A stretch of 64,000 bases of DNA from Bacteroidota bacterium (GTDB taxonomy: Bacteria > Bacteroidota > Ignavibacteria > Ignavibacteriales > Melioribacteraceae): assembly GCA_018818165.1 (NCBI GenBank), contig JAHISP010000029.1, positions 22,546 through 86,545 of the forward strand, read 5' to 3'. The notes under the pieces were generated by a model. The model had not been told where the DNA came from. It did not search any database and saw only the letters and a list, made by a program, of their open reading frames with translations. Both the position numbers and the translations under genes were made by a program. Positions 55,105 through 64,000 of the stretch are shown piece by piece; the first letter of the stretch is position 1; every line of letters begins with the position of its first letter.

Positions 55105-55877
55105 GTATAGATACTTTAGATAGAATAGAAACCAAAGTATTTGAAAGACCAACATCATTAATTGATACAGAAATGCACTACTGTCCTGGTTGTGGACATG
55201 GAACTGCACACAGGCTTATTGCAGAAGTAATTGATGAAATGGGAATTGTTGAAGAAACAATTGGCGTTGCACCAGTTGGTTGTTCGGTTTTTGCATACAA
55301 CTATATTGGTGTTGATTTTTCTGAAGCAGCACACGGTAGAGCTTCTGCTGTTGCTACTGGAATTAAAAGAGTACTTCCAGAAAAATATGTATTTTCTTAT
55401 CAAGGTGATGGCGATCTTGCTGCAATTGGCACAGGTGAAACAATTCACACTTGCAATAGGGGAGAGAATATTCTTATTATTTTTATTAATAATGGTATTT
55501 ATGGAATGACTGGTGGACAAATGGCTCCTACAACTCTTCCTAATATGAAATCAACAACATCTCCTTTTGGAAGAGATACTAAATCAATGGGTTATCCGCT
55601 AAAAATAACGGAGTTAGTTGCTCAACTTCCAGGTACCTATTATGTAACACGTCAATCTGTTCACAAACCATTAAATGTTCGCAGAACAAAAAAAGCAATT
55701 CAAAAAGGATTTGAATATCAAAAGTTGAACAAAGGCACATCCTTTATTGAAATTGTATCAAACTGCCCTTCAAACTGGAAAATGACCCCGGTTGAATCAA
55801 ACAAATGGTTAGATGAAAATATGCTTCCATATTATCCTCTTGGAGATATTAAAGTACCAAATGAGAAGGAGGCTTGA
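55101..55877 (+). CDS. korB: 2-oxoacid:ferredoxin oxidoreductase beta (thiamine-binding) subunit
   Basis: Thiamine-diphosphate-binding subunit, 258 aa. HYCPGCGHGTAHRLIAE, APVGCSVFAYNYIGVD, HGRASAVATGIKRV and QGDGDLAAIGTGETIH with NNGIYGMTGGQ are the binding motifs. ATG at 55101 follows GGAGG. The alpha-beta pairing and the ferredoxin subunit upstream support a four-subunit complex. Confidence 0.95.
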   Translation: MSIDTLDRIETKVFERPTSLIDTEMHYCPGCGHGTAHRLIAEVIDEMGIVEETIGVAPVGCSVFAYNYIGVDFSEAAHGRASAVATGIKRVLPEKYVFSYQGDGDLAAIGTGETIHTCNRGENILIIFINNGIYGMTGGQMAPTTLPNMKSTTSPFGRDTKSMGYPLKITELVAQLPGTYYVTRQSVHKPLNVRRTKKAIQKGFEYQKLNKGTSFIEIVSNCPSNWKMTPVESNKWLDENMLPYYPLGDIKVPNEKEA

Positions 55878-55878
55878 G

Positions 55879-56433
55879 ATGACTGAAGAAGTAATAATTG
55901 CTGGATTTGGTGGACAAGGTGTTCTATCAATGGGCTTAATTTTAAGTTATTCTGGAATGATGGAAGAAAAAGAAATTAGTTGGATGCCTTCATATGGACC
56001 AGAAATGCGTGGTGGTACAGCAAATTGTATGGTAATTGTTAGCGATAATAAAATAAGCTCTCCGATTATTTCAAAATTTGATACTGTTATTGCTCTTAAC
56101 CAACCTTCAGTTGATAAATTTGAAAGCATGGTTAAACCTGGTGGTTTACTTATTTACGAAAGTACAAATATTGTTGTTCCTCCAACAAGGACAGATATTG
56201 ATATAATAGGAATTCCAGCGAGTGCGGAAGCAGCAAAAATGAAAAATACAAAAATTATGAATATGATTGTACTTGGGGCTTTTCTGAAGAAGAAACCTAT
56301 TATCAAGTTTGAAAATATTATTAAAGGACTAAAAGAAGTTCTGCCAGAAAGATATCATCATTTAATTCCACTTAATACTAATGCTCTTAATAGGGGTATG
56401 GAATTGGTTGACGAAATTCCCATAATTATATAA
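55879..56433 (+). CDS. korC: 2-oxoacid:ferredoxin oxidoreductase gamma subunit
   Basis: A 184-aa gamma subunit. IIAGFGGQGVLSMGLIL (residues 6-22) and SYGPEMRGGTANCMVIVSD (about 38-56) are typical. ATG at 55879 is preceded by AAGGAGG seven bases upstream; the open frame extends 66 bases further into korB but has no ribosome site there. Last gene of the korDABC set; a terminator follows. Confidence 0.94.
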   Translation: MTEEVIIAGFGGQGVLSMGLILSYSGMMEEKEISWMPSYGPEMRGGTANCMVIVSDNKISSPIISKFDTVIALNQPSVDKFESMVKPGGLLIYESTNIVVPPTRTDIDIIGIPASAEAAKMKNTKIMNMIVLGAFLKKKPIIKFENIIKGLKEVLPERYHHLIPLNTNALNRGMELVDEIPIII

Positions 56434-56450
56434 TATCTTCAAAGATTCTA

Positions 56451-56481
56451 AATCCCAATCCTAAATAGTAGGGTTGGGATT
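56451..56481 (+). terminator. Terminator between convergent genes
   Basis: A 13-base stem: AATCCCAATCCTA (56451-56463) with TAGGGTTGGGATT (56469-56481), one G-T wobble, loop AATAG. It lies between korC and the convergent methyltransferase gene, so it should end the korDABC transcript; the poly-T tail is short. Confidence 0.72.
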
Positions 56482-56502
56482 ATAATTTTAATATGCATAA
56501 AA

Positions 56503-57708
56503 TTAAATTACTTTCTCACAGACAATCATTATTCCTTTTTTATTTATATCGGAAGTAAAAAAAAGATAAATATTGCCACCATCTTTCAATTTAAGTCTTT
56601 TTCTAATCTCATCAACTGATAATCTAAAATCTCTTCGTGTTATATTTGCCTTTATTATTCCATTTTGTTTTAGATATTTCTTTATTTCTAATTCGTTAAA
56701 TTTAATCCATTGTGTGATTTTAAAACTTCTTCCTGGAAAATCTTTAATAAGTTCTGAACTAGTTAAAAACGGAGAACTATTATTAATAAAAGAAATCTGT
56801 AATTGTTTAGCTATTAGTGCAGTAAGATTAGATTTAATTATGGAGCATTCTGGTTCATAAAAGTATGTTTTTATTTCAGATATATTTTTTATCCTTTTTT
56901 CTGTAAAATAATCACTACTAATAAATCTATTTCCATTTTTGGAATTAAGTGAGACAGCAAATATTTTTATATTTTTAGTTAGCAATGTATTTCTCAGAAT
57001 TAACACAACCTCTTTGCATTCACCATCAACAGAAACTACGTGTATTTCAGATAAATAAGGGAATTTTCTACTAGCTTCTGTTAAGTCATAAGCGGGCGCA
57101 GCTTTAATCATAACATTCTGCGATTTTTGGAAAAACAACTCCATGTTTTCATAAACATTGGGCGTGCAATATTCAAGATCAACTGAACGTCTATTTTCAT
57201 CTCGTCTTGATGGATCAACATAAATCCAATCGTAAGAATTATCATCACTATTTTTTAATAATTCAATGCTATCAAAATTATTTATTTCAATATTTAAAAT
57301 ATTTTGTTTTTTTAGATTATATCTCATTAGGTAAGCTAGAACTGGATTTAACTCACAGTAAGTTACTACATTAAAACTAGTTGCAAAGAACACATCATCA
57401 ATTCCTAATCCACCAGTTAAATCTAGTAATTTATCTCCCGAAATAAGCGAGGATTTATATCTTGCTGTAAATTCACTAGATGATTGCTCTAATGCATTCT
57501 TTTCAAATAAAATGGATTTTTCAATAAAACTTGGTAGCTTGGTTTTGGCTTTTTGATAGCAACTAACTTGCTCCGAAATTGCTCTATGAGGAATGCCTTT
57601 GTTGTTTTTCAATTTAAGTGATAATTCATGAGGTGACTTATCAATATTTTGATGAATAATTTTAAGTATATCGGGATTTTCAAGTTGTTGTAATTCTTCT
57701 ATCAGCAT
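56503..57708 (-). CDS. Class I SAM methyltransferase, THUMP-like (PG_1098 family)
   Basis: A 401-aa protein. Helical N-terminus (about 1-75), Rossmann methyltransferase core with LLDLTGGLGIDDVFFAT (about 93-109), YVDPSRRDENRR (about 159-170) and ECKEVVLIL, then a C-terminal THUMP-like domain (GIIKANITRRDFRLSVDEIR; KLKDGGNIYLFFTS). Acts on an unknown RNA or other substrate; family typical of Bacteroidota. Convergent with korDABC. Confidence 0.85.
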   Translation of the reverse strand: MLIEELQQLENPDILKIIHQNIDKSPHELSLKLKNNKGIPHRAISEQVSCYQKAKTKLPSFIEKSILFEKNALEQSSSEFTARYKSSLISGDKLLDLTGGLGIDDVFFATSFNVVTYCELNPVLAYLMRYNLKKQNILNIEINNFDSIELLKNSDDNSYDWIYVDPSRRDENRRSVDLEYCTPNVYENMELFFQKSQNVMIKAAPAYDLTEASRKFPYLSEIHVVSVDGECKEVVLILRNTLLTKNIKIFAVSLNSKNGNRFISSDYFTEKRIKNISEIKTYFYEPECSIIKSNLTALIAKQLQISFINNSSPFLTSSELIKDFPGRSFKITQWIKFNELEIKKYLKQNGIIKANITRRDFRLSVDEIRKRLKLKDGGNIYLFFTSDINKKGIMIVCEKVI

Positions 57709-57813
57709 AAATAAATATAGTTTTTATTCGTAATAAATGTAAATAATTAAATGAGACGTAACAAATTTATTAAGTCTGGAACTAAAAATAATAGATATTA
57801 TGTAGAAATTAAA

Positions 57814-57844
57814 TTGATAAAGTATCTATAAATTGGTAATTTTG
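57814..57844 (+). promoter_or_regulatory. Bacteroidetes-type promoter of atpDC
   Basis: TTG at 57814-57816, then 20 bases, then TAATTTTG at 57837-57844, a perfect TAnnTTTG -7 box. Predicted start of transcription is near 57851, giving a 24-base leader that contains AAGGTG before the atpD ATG at 57875. Confidence 0.55.
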
Positions 57845-57874
57845 AACTTATTTTATATAAAATCAAGGTGTTAA

Positions 57875-59290
<1,416 letters not shown>

Positions 59291-59391
59291 TCTATAAGAG
59301 AAAGATTACTTTTCTTATTTACAATATTAAAATTAACAGATTTAGATTAATAAACGTCATTATCATTAATCATCAAATTAGAAATTAGAAT

Positions 59392-59796
59392 ATGAAAGAA
59401 ATAAAAATAGAGATAGTAACTCCATCTAAAATAGCTTTTGAAGGAAATGTAAAATCAATTACAATTCCTGGCACGAAAGGTAGCTTTCAAGTCCTTTTTA
59501 ACCATGCTCCATTGATGAGTTCATTTGAGGTTGGATTTATAAAAATTGAAACACTTTCTGGTGAAATTACTAATTATGCAACAAGTGGTGGCACTGTTGA
59601 GGTGTTAAATAACAAAGTTATCGTGTTGGCTGAATCTTTTGAAAGTAAAGAACAAATTGATATTAAGCGTGCAGAAGAAGCTCTAAGCAGGGCTAAAGAT
59701 AGGATTAAAATTCATTCTAGTGGAAATAATATTGATACAATACGTGCCGAATTTGCACTTAGGCGAGCTATAAATAGACTGAAATTAGCAAAGTAG
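59392..59796 (+). CDS. atpC: F-type ATP synthase epsilon subunit
   Basis: A 134-aa epsilon subunit with the beta-sandwich N-domain (IEIVTPSKIAFEGNVKSI; PGTKGSFQVLFNHAPLM; TSGGTVEVLNNKVIVLAE) and a helical C-terminal part (RAEEALSRAKDRI; FALRRAINRLKLA). It links rotor to catalytic ring. A strong terminator follows. The 101-base gap from atpD has no Shine-Dalgarno of note before its ATG. Confidence 0.95.
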   Translation: MKEIKIEIVTPSKIAFEGNVKSITIPGTKGSFQVLFNHAPLMSSFEVGFIKIETLSGEITNYATSGGTVEVLNNKVIVLAESFESKEQIDIKRAEEALSRAKDRIKIHSSGNNIDTIRAEFALRRAINRLKLAK

Positions 59797-59800
59797 TTAA

Positions 59801-59831
59801 AAAAGGCGATTCAAAAGAATCGCTTTTTTTT
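59801..59831 (+). terminator. Intrinsic terminator of atpDC
   Basis: AAAAGGCGATTC (59801-59812) pairs with GAATCGCTTTTT (59817-59828), loop AAAA, one G-T wobble, running into a T run to about 59831. It sits four bases past the atpC stop. Confidence 0.9.
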
Positions 59832-60025
59832 ATTTAAACAAAATTTTTTTTCTTAAAAAAAATGATTATTTGGAATTATTAAAAAATATTTTATTGCAAA
59901 AACTTATTTAACCAACATCAATAGCATATCTATCATAAATACTTCTATTTGTAGTTATATTCTGTAATCTTAACATGACATTTTTAAAGAGTTATAACAA
60001 AAATTAAAAAAAAGAAAATATACAC

Positions 60026-60056
60026 TTGACATCTATCGAAAATATCTTTAAGTTTC
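60026..60056 (+). promoter_or_regulatory. Candidate promoter of the small RNA
   Basis: TTG at 60026-60028 (within TTGACA), 20 bases, then TAAGTTTC at 60049-60056, which matches TAnnTTTG in seven of eight positions (counting the two free ones). The spacing is the same as the atpD promoter. Predicted start near 60063. Confidence 0.5.
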
Positions 60057-60062
60057 GTATGA

Positions 60063-60135
60063 GTGTTGTAGAAATACAACAAACAAATCAGGCTATCAAG
60101 GTTGTGCCCTCTACCTTGGTAGCCTTCCCTTTTTT
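60063..60135 (+). ncRNA. Candidate small non-coding RNA
   Basis: About 73 bases with two hairpins. Hairpin 1: TGTTGTA (60064-60070) with TACAACA (60075-60081), closed by a GAAA tetraloop. Hairpin 2: AGGCTATCAAGGT (60090-60102) pairs with ACCTTGGTAGCCT (60113-60125), 13 bp with one G-T wobble and loop TGTGCCCTCT, followed by TCCCTTTTTT (60126-60135), a clear intrinsic terminator. A promoter-like TTG-N20-TAAGTTTC ends seven bases upstream. No open frame is present. The C-rich loop could pair with AGAGGGC-type ribosome sites. Sequence family not recognised. Confidence 0.58.
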
Positions 60136-60625
60136 AAATAGTATTATTTCCGTAATTATTATAAAGTCTGACTATACATTTTCAATTTTTGATTAAAGTT
60201 CATTGGTCTTAGTCTTAGTAGGTGGTAAAATAGTACTATTAAGTGCTTCTCGCTTTAGATTCAAAAAAAAATCGTAAAAAATATCAAATCTTAAAAGATA
60301 AATTTCAAACAAGTATAAAAAACAAATAACCAAAACCCAAACTCATTATTTTTGAATGAATCATGCATAAAAAAGAAAAAAAATTGGATATTTGAAAATG
60401 AAATTTGCATATTATTTGGCTTTGTGATTTATCATTTGGTCTTTCAAGACTAATTTTATTTGTTACCAAAACTATTAACTTGCAGTCAATAGTGGTTTAT
60501 TTCTCTTTATACTGCAACTAACTTTTAATATAAATCGATATGTTTATGACATTTTCTAAAAAAAGTAACCAAAAAATTTTATATTTTATGTTATCAAAAA
60601 ATCACCAAAAGTTTTGGAGAACTAT
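60136..60625 (+). other. Long non-coding gap
   Basis: About 490 bases with no open frame, repeat copy or tRNA that I can support. Very AT-rich with A and T runs. It presumably includes the promoter of the STAS/phosphatase pair; TATGTTTA at about 60539-60546 is close to TAnnTTTG but is not convincing. Confidence 0.6.
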
Positions 60626-60943
60626 ATGGAAATTAATGAAATAATTAAAGACAATTACACTTTGCTAAACGTTAGTGGTCGGTTGGATTCAACAACTGCA
60701 ACTGATTTTGAAAAAGCGTTATTAAATTTATTAGACCTACAAAAAGAAAATGTGGTTAGTTTTAAAGAATTAAAATATATAAGTAGTTCTGGATTGCGTG
60801 TATTACTTGTAGCAGCTAAAAAACTAAGCACCACTGAGAAGAAACTTACAATTTCTGCTATGCAGGACCATATTAAAGAAGTATTTGATATTTCTGGATT
60901 TACTGGGCTTTTTAATATTCTGCCAGAAAATCCTTATGAATAA
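60626..60943 (+). CDS. STAS-domain anti-sigma-factor antagonist
   Basis: A 105-aa single STAS protein (SpoIIAA/RsbV-like). Phosphorylation-site segment LKYISSSGLRVLLVA (Ser about 54-56) and a final DISGFTGLFNIL are typical. Likely a switch that is phosphorylated by a kinase and reset by the adjacent SpoIIE-type phosphatase to control a sigma or other regulator. ATG at 60626 with GGAGA five bases upstream; a TTG at 60614 is in frame. Overlaps the next gene by eight bases. Confidence 0.93.
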   Translation: MEINEIIKDNYTLLNVSGRLDSTTATDFEKALLNLLDLQKENVVSFKELKYISSSGLRVLLVAAKKLSTTEKKLTISAMQDHIKEVFDISGFTGLFNILPENPYE

Positions 60944-62492
60944 CAAACTCAATAGAATTTTTGATAGTAGAAATGAGCTGCCTGATTCAGAATCAATTGC
61001 AAAATTATTTGTTGATATTTTGGAGGAGGAATTTAAAAGCATTGACTTTGCTTTTCTATTAAATTCAAAAGTAGTTTCTAATTCAGAGATTCTTAAATCG
61101 GTAATTGAGAAAAAGATTCTTTTATCTAATAATTTTCAGATTACGGATTATTCAATTTTACCAATTCCTTTAACTAACTTTTTATGTATTATCAAAAATG
61201 AACTTCATTACAAAAATGAAAAAACAATTCAATATTTTTTATCAATTTTTAGTCTACTTCATGAAAACATAGCATCTGTAAAAGAGAATGAGGAAACAAA
61301 GGGTTTAATTGATTCAAAAATTGAGCAGTTAAATCAATTATACGAATTGAGTAAAGAATTTAGTGGAATTCTTGAACTTGATTATGTTTGCAAATTGTTG
61401 GTCTTTTCTATTGTTGGACAGTTTCTTGTAAGTGATTTTGCAATATTATATTTTGATAAAGAATTGAAAGTTCTTGAATCCAAATCTGATGATGAAAAAA
61501 TAATTAAGTTAGTTTCAAAGTTGAAGTTAAAAAATATTACAGAAGCTATTTTTACTCTGGAAAATTTTCCAAAACTTTTTGAAGCTGGCTTTGAATTAAT
61601 TCTGCCAATGCAGATTAAAAATAAGACTAAAGGAATAATTTTACTTGGTGGAAAAAAGAACAAAGAAATATATTCCAAGTACGATATTGAGTATATTAAT
61701 TCTGTAGGTAGTCTTGCAATTATTTCAATTGAAAATTCAATTTTGTTCAAAGAGACATTGGAAAAACAAGCAATTGAGCGTGATTTAGAAACGGCAAGAA
61801 TTATCCAAAAAAATCTTCTACCGCATAATTTCCCAAAATCGGAAAATTATGAAATTGCATCTTACAGCGAATCTGCCAAACAAGTTGGAGGAGATTATTT
61901 TGATCTTCTTACAACTGTAAATAATGAAATAGTTTTTGCCATTGGTGATGTTAGCGGAAAAGGAATTACTGCATCGTTGCTGGTTGCCAATTCCCAAGCG
62001 TATTTAAAAACAATTAATAAACAAAATCTTCCAATTGAAGAAGCAACAAGCCTGCTTAATGATCTTGTTGAGGAAAGTACTGTTTCGGGGACTTTCATTA
62101 CGTTTTTTTGGGGAAGGTTAAATAGTAAACGTGAACTTATATATGTTAACGCAGGGCACAATCCACCATTTCTTTTAAGAAAGGGAGAAATTAAAAAACT
62201 TGAAAAAGGTGGACTAATACTGGGAATGATGAAAACTATAATTCCTTATGAATCAGAAAAGATTCAATTAGAAAGTGGCGATTTCATTATAACTTTTACT
62301 GACGGCGTTACTGAAGCCATGAATTCCGCCGAAGAAGAATATAGCGATGAAAGTTTAGAAAAATTGTGCAAAAAATTGAAGACCGAAAGCGCAGAAGAAG
62401 CAAAAGAAATAATTCTGAATGATGTTAAAAAATTTACAGACGGATTTGAACAATCAGATGATTTAACAATGCTTGTTATAAAAGTCATTTAG
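60936..62492 (+). CDS. GAF-like plus SpoIIE-type PP2C phosphatase
   Basis: A 518-aa regulator. N-terminal region (about 1-275) with a GAF-like sensory domain (LDYVCKLLVFSIVGQFLVSD; LILPMQIKNKTKGIILLG), a short coiled linker (ERDLETARIIQKNLLP) and a SpoIIE/PP2C phosphatase domain with GGDYFDLL, IGDVSGKGITASLL, FTDGVTEAMN and SDDLTMLVI metal-binding motifs. Likely dephosphorylates the STAS partner in response to a signal. ATG at 60936 overlaps the STAS stop; the open frame further upstream (from 60885) lies in another gene. Confidence 0.92.
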   Translation: MNNKLNRIFDSRNELPDSESIAKLFVDILEEEFKSIDFAFLLNSKVVSNSEILKSVIEKKILLSNNFQITDYSILPIPLTNFLCIIKNELHYKNEKTIQYFLSIFSLLHENIASVKENEETKGLIDSKIEQLNQLYELSKEFSGILELDYVCKLLVFSIVGQFLVSDFAILYFDKELKVLESKSDDEKIIKLVSKLKLKNITEAIFTLENFPKLFEAGFELILPMQIKNKTKGIILLGGKKNKEIYSKYDIEYINSVGSLAIISIENSILFKETLEKQAIERDLETARIIQKNLLPHNFPKSENYEIASYSESAKQVGGDYFDLLTTVNNEIVFAIGDVSGKGITASLLVANSQAYLKTINKQNLPIEEATSLLNDLVEESTVSGTFITFFWGRLNSKRELIYVNAGHNPPFLLRKGEIKKLEKGGLILGMMKTIIPYESEKIQLESGDFIITFTDGVTEAMNSAEEEYSDESLEKLCKKLKTESAEEAKEIILNDVKKFTDGFEQSDDLTMLVIKVI

Positions 62493-62647
62493 AAAATGAA
62501 AAAGAATCTGAACAAAATATAATTATTATTTATGAGAAGTGATTTTCAAGTTTACAAATATGATTTAAACCAATATTTCAAATTCAAAATCATGCCAAAA
62601 AATTAATTCAAATTATGAATCACATTTTATTCAAAAGGAGTTATTAA

Positions 62648-63427
62648 ATGAAAGATAAATTTCAAAACATTGCTTTTCTTATTGTTTTAGCGAGTTTTAT
62701 TTTATTTAATGGATGCAGTAAACGAGAAAAAATAACAGATTTAAGTCAACTTGATGGAAAAGAATTTGCAGTTCCAACCGGCACTGTTGCCGATGCGTTA
62801 GTGATGTCGAAATTCCCAAACGCTAAATTTAAGTATTTTAACAGCGTTTTGGATGCGTGTATGGCTGTAAAAGGGTCAAAAGCTGATGCTGCTGCTTATG
62901 ATGAACCAATTCTTAAAAATATTGCCGCTAAAAATTCTGGTATGATTGTTCTTTCTCAAATGATTACTACTGATAATTATGGCTTTGCGGTTAATATTGA
63001 TGACACTGAATTAAAAAATGTAATTGATAGCGTTATTACTGAACTTAAATCTAATGGTGATTATGAATCAATGTTAAATCGTTGGCTACCTAAAAGTGGG
63101 GCTCCAAAGCCAATGCCAGAAATTGAAACTGGAACAGATGGAGTTTTTAAATTTGGAACTTCTGCTATTACAGAACCATTTTCGTTTGTTGACGGTTCTC
63201 AGAAAATAGTTGGATTAGATATTGAAATTGCTTCGCTTGTTGCAAAAAAGTTAAACAAAAAACTTGAAATTGTGAATATGGATTTTGGTGCAATGATTCC
63301 TGCACTAATTTCCCAAAAAGTTGATATGATTGGTGCGTGCATAACAATAACAGAAGAAAGAGCTAAAAAAGTATTATTTTCTGAATCATATTATATTGGT
63401 GGAATTGCTGCATTAGTTAAGGAATAA
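62648..63427 (+). CDS. Solute-binding lipoprotein with permuted SBP_bac_3 halves
   Basis: A 259-aa lipoprotein: signal peptide with lipobox FNGC (Cys about 22). Residues about 30-155 correspond to what is normally the second half of an SBP_bac_3 domain (ITDLSQLDGKEFAVPTGTVA; DAAAYDEPI; SVITELKSNGDYESMLNRWL). Residues about 160-259 correspond to the normal first half (FKFGTSAITEPFSFVDGS; VGLDIEIASLVAKKLNKKLE; FGAMIPALISQKVDMIGA; ITITEERAKKVLFSESYYIG). The order is therefore reversed relative to standard amino-acid binding proteins. A strong AAAGGAG precedes ATG. Transport substrate unknown. Confidence 0.85.
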   Translation: MKDKFQNIAFLIVLASFILFNGCSKREKITDLSQLDGKEFAVPTGTVADALVMSKFPNAKFKYFNSVLDACMAVKGSKADAAAYDEPILKNIAAKNSGMIVLSQMITTDNYGFAVNIDDTELKNVIDSVITELKSNGDYESMLNRWLPKSGAPKPMPEIETGTDGVFKFGTSAITEPFSFVDGSQKIVGLDIEIASLVAKKLNKKLEIVNMDFGAMIPALISQKVDMIGACITITEERAKKVLFSESYYIGGIAALVKE

Positions 63428-63438
63428 TGGGAAATTTA

Positions 63439-64000
63439 ATGAGAAAGATTATTCAAAGTGTATTTTCAATTTTATTGCTTGTTGTAATTATTTCAGGATG
63501 TGACGATTCCAAAAAATCTATCACAAAATTAGAAGACTTAAAAAGCGGTATTTCAATAGGTGCGATGACAGGCTCTACAGGTGAACATTTATCGAAAACA
63601 AGGTTTCCAGAAGCTGAAACCAAAAGTTTTGATGATATTATGGATGGAATTGCGGCATTAAAATCGGGACAAATTGATGCAGTAATTACTGGATATCCAG
63701 CGGCACTAAATGTTACAAAACATAATAAAGAATTGATGATAATTTCCGAACAAGTCGATTTTGAAAATACTGCAATTGCAATAAAAAAGGGGAATGATGA
63801 GTTATTAAAATCCGTGAACGAAATTATTCAAAAATTTCAAAAAGACGGTACATTTGATGATTTAAAACGAAGATGGCTTAAAACAGATTTATTGCCTTAT
63901 GAAATAGTTGATATTCAGTTGCCAAAAGATGGGGAAGTGATAAAAATTGGAACAAGTGCAACACGCGAACCATTTTGCTTTGTGGATGAAAATCAAAAAA
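63439..64000 (+). CDS. Second solute-binding lipoprotein, same permuted layout, 3' partial
   Basis: A 187-codon open frame running off the window edge. Lipoprotein signal with lipobox ISGC (Cys about 21). Residues about 30-155 match the second SBP_bac_3 half (LEDLKSGISIGAMTGSTGEH; FDDIMDGIAALKSGQIDAV; IIQKFQKDGTFDDLKRRWL), and then the first half begins (KIGTSATREPFCFVDENQK). Paralogue of the preceding gene, 12 bases downstream. ATG at 63439 has GGGA upstream; an in-frame ATG at 63427 overlaps the previous stop. The part beyond the edge could include a permease domain. Confidence 0.82.
   Translation, partial: MRKIIQSVFSILLLVVIISGCDDSKKSITKLEDLKSGISIGAMTGSTGEHLSKTRFPEAETKSFDDIMDGIAALKSGQIDAVITGYPAALNVTKHNKELMIISEQVDFENTAIAIKKGNDELLKSVNEIIQKFQKDGTFDDLKRRWLKTDLLPYEIVDIQLPKDGEVIKIGTSATREPFCFVDENQK

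Noticed and set aside
55813..55878. Upstream extension of the korC frame into korB
   Set aside because: The extension has no ribosome site and no family similarity; AAGGAGG precedes ATG 55879 and the conserved gamma-subunit N-terminus starts there.
60885..60935. Upstream extension of the SpoIIE-phosphatase frame
   Set aside because: It lies within the STAS gene in another frame; ATG 60936 overlapping the STAS stop is a normal coupled start.

Overview
The window reads as an AT-rich, densely packed chromosome segment from a member of the Bacteroidota/Chlorobiota/Ignavibacteria assemblage, most like Ignavibacteria. Supporting signs are three secreted proteins with type IX secretion (T9SS) sorting tails containing YPNPFN, an Alternative Complex III (ACIII) respiratory operon, an F-ATPase beta/epsilon pair split from the other ATP synthase genes, fused E1 alpha/beta 2-oxoacid dehydrogenase, a DUF5683 gene behind parB, a THUMP-like (PG_1098-type) methyltransferase, and a Bacteroidetes-type promoter (TTG-N20-TAnnTTTG) before atpD. 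Shine-Dalgarno sites (GGAG, AAGGAG) and TTG starts are nevertheless common. The assignment is inference from gene content; no rRNA or tRNA gene was found.

Layout. 1-6.2 kb: housekeeping (rpe end, folP, cdaA, a GT2 glycosyltransferase, a UPF0173 hydrolase, parAB, DUF5683). 6.3-10.4 kb: two T9SS cargo proteins. 10.5-17.7 kb: Yip1-like protein, a metalloenzyme, comEC, murB, an MFS transporter and a flavin reductase. 17.8-21.5 kb: lipoprotein cluster (LPP20, COG3014-like, LpoB) divergent from a secreted LPP20-like protein. 21.7-32.3 kb: ACIII operon with an ActD-ActE fusion, a 55-aa Tat-signal protein between actA and actB, then a cytochrome c, oxidase subunit III- and IV-like proteins and an eight-helix membrane protein, but no oxidase subunits I or II. 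32.4-38.9 kb: prmC, dtd, vapBC, a T9SS protein, a Ppx/GppA protein, aroQ. 39-41.2 kb: accessory patch with a decayed ORF6N gene, HepT/MntA and a DUF4062 protein. 41.3-46.2 kb: deacetylase, LtaS-like sulfatase, DUF486, a 13-bp tandem repeat, mnmA. 46.4-53.4 kb: one lipoate-dependent dehydrogenase operon (lpdA, lipB, fused E1, E2, lipA) interrupted by a TumE-like toxin-antitoxin pair. 53.7-56.4 kb: korDABC-type ferredoxin oxidoreductase. 56.5-59.8 kb: methyltransferase and atpDC. 59.8-60.6 kb: a long gap holding a good candidate small RNA. 60.6-64 kb: STAS/SpoIIE-phosphatase pair and two tandem periplasmic-binding lipoproteins whose half-domains appear in permuted order.

Functionally, the window supplies two routes from 2-oxoacids (lipoate-dependent and ferredoxin-dependent), a quinol-oxidising complex and the catalytic ATP synthase beta subunit, together with secretion cargo and small toxin-antitoxin modules. 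Dispersed hairpin repeats sit in several gaps. The most interesting unexplained items are the small RNA candidate, the ACIII operon without catalytic oxidase subunits, the permuted binding proteins, and the toxin-like pair inside the lipoylation operon.
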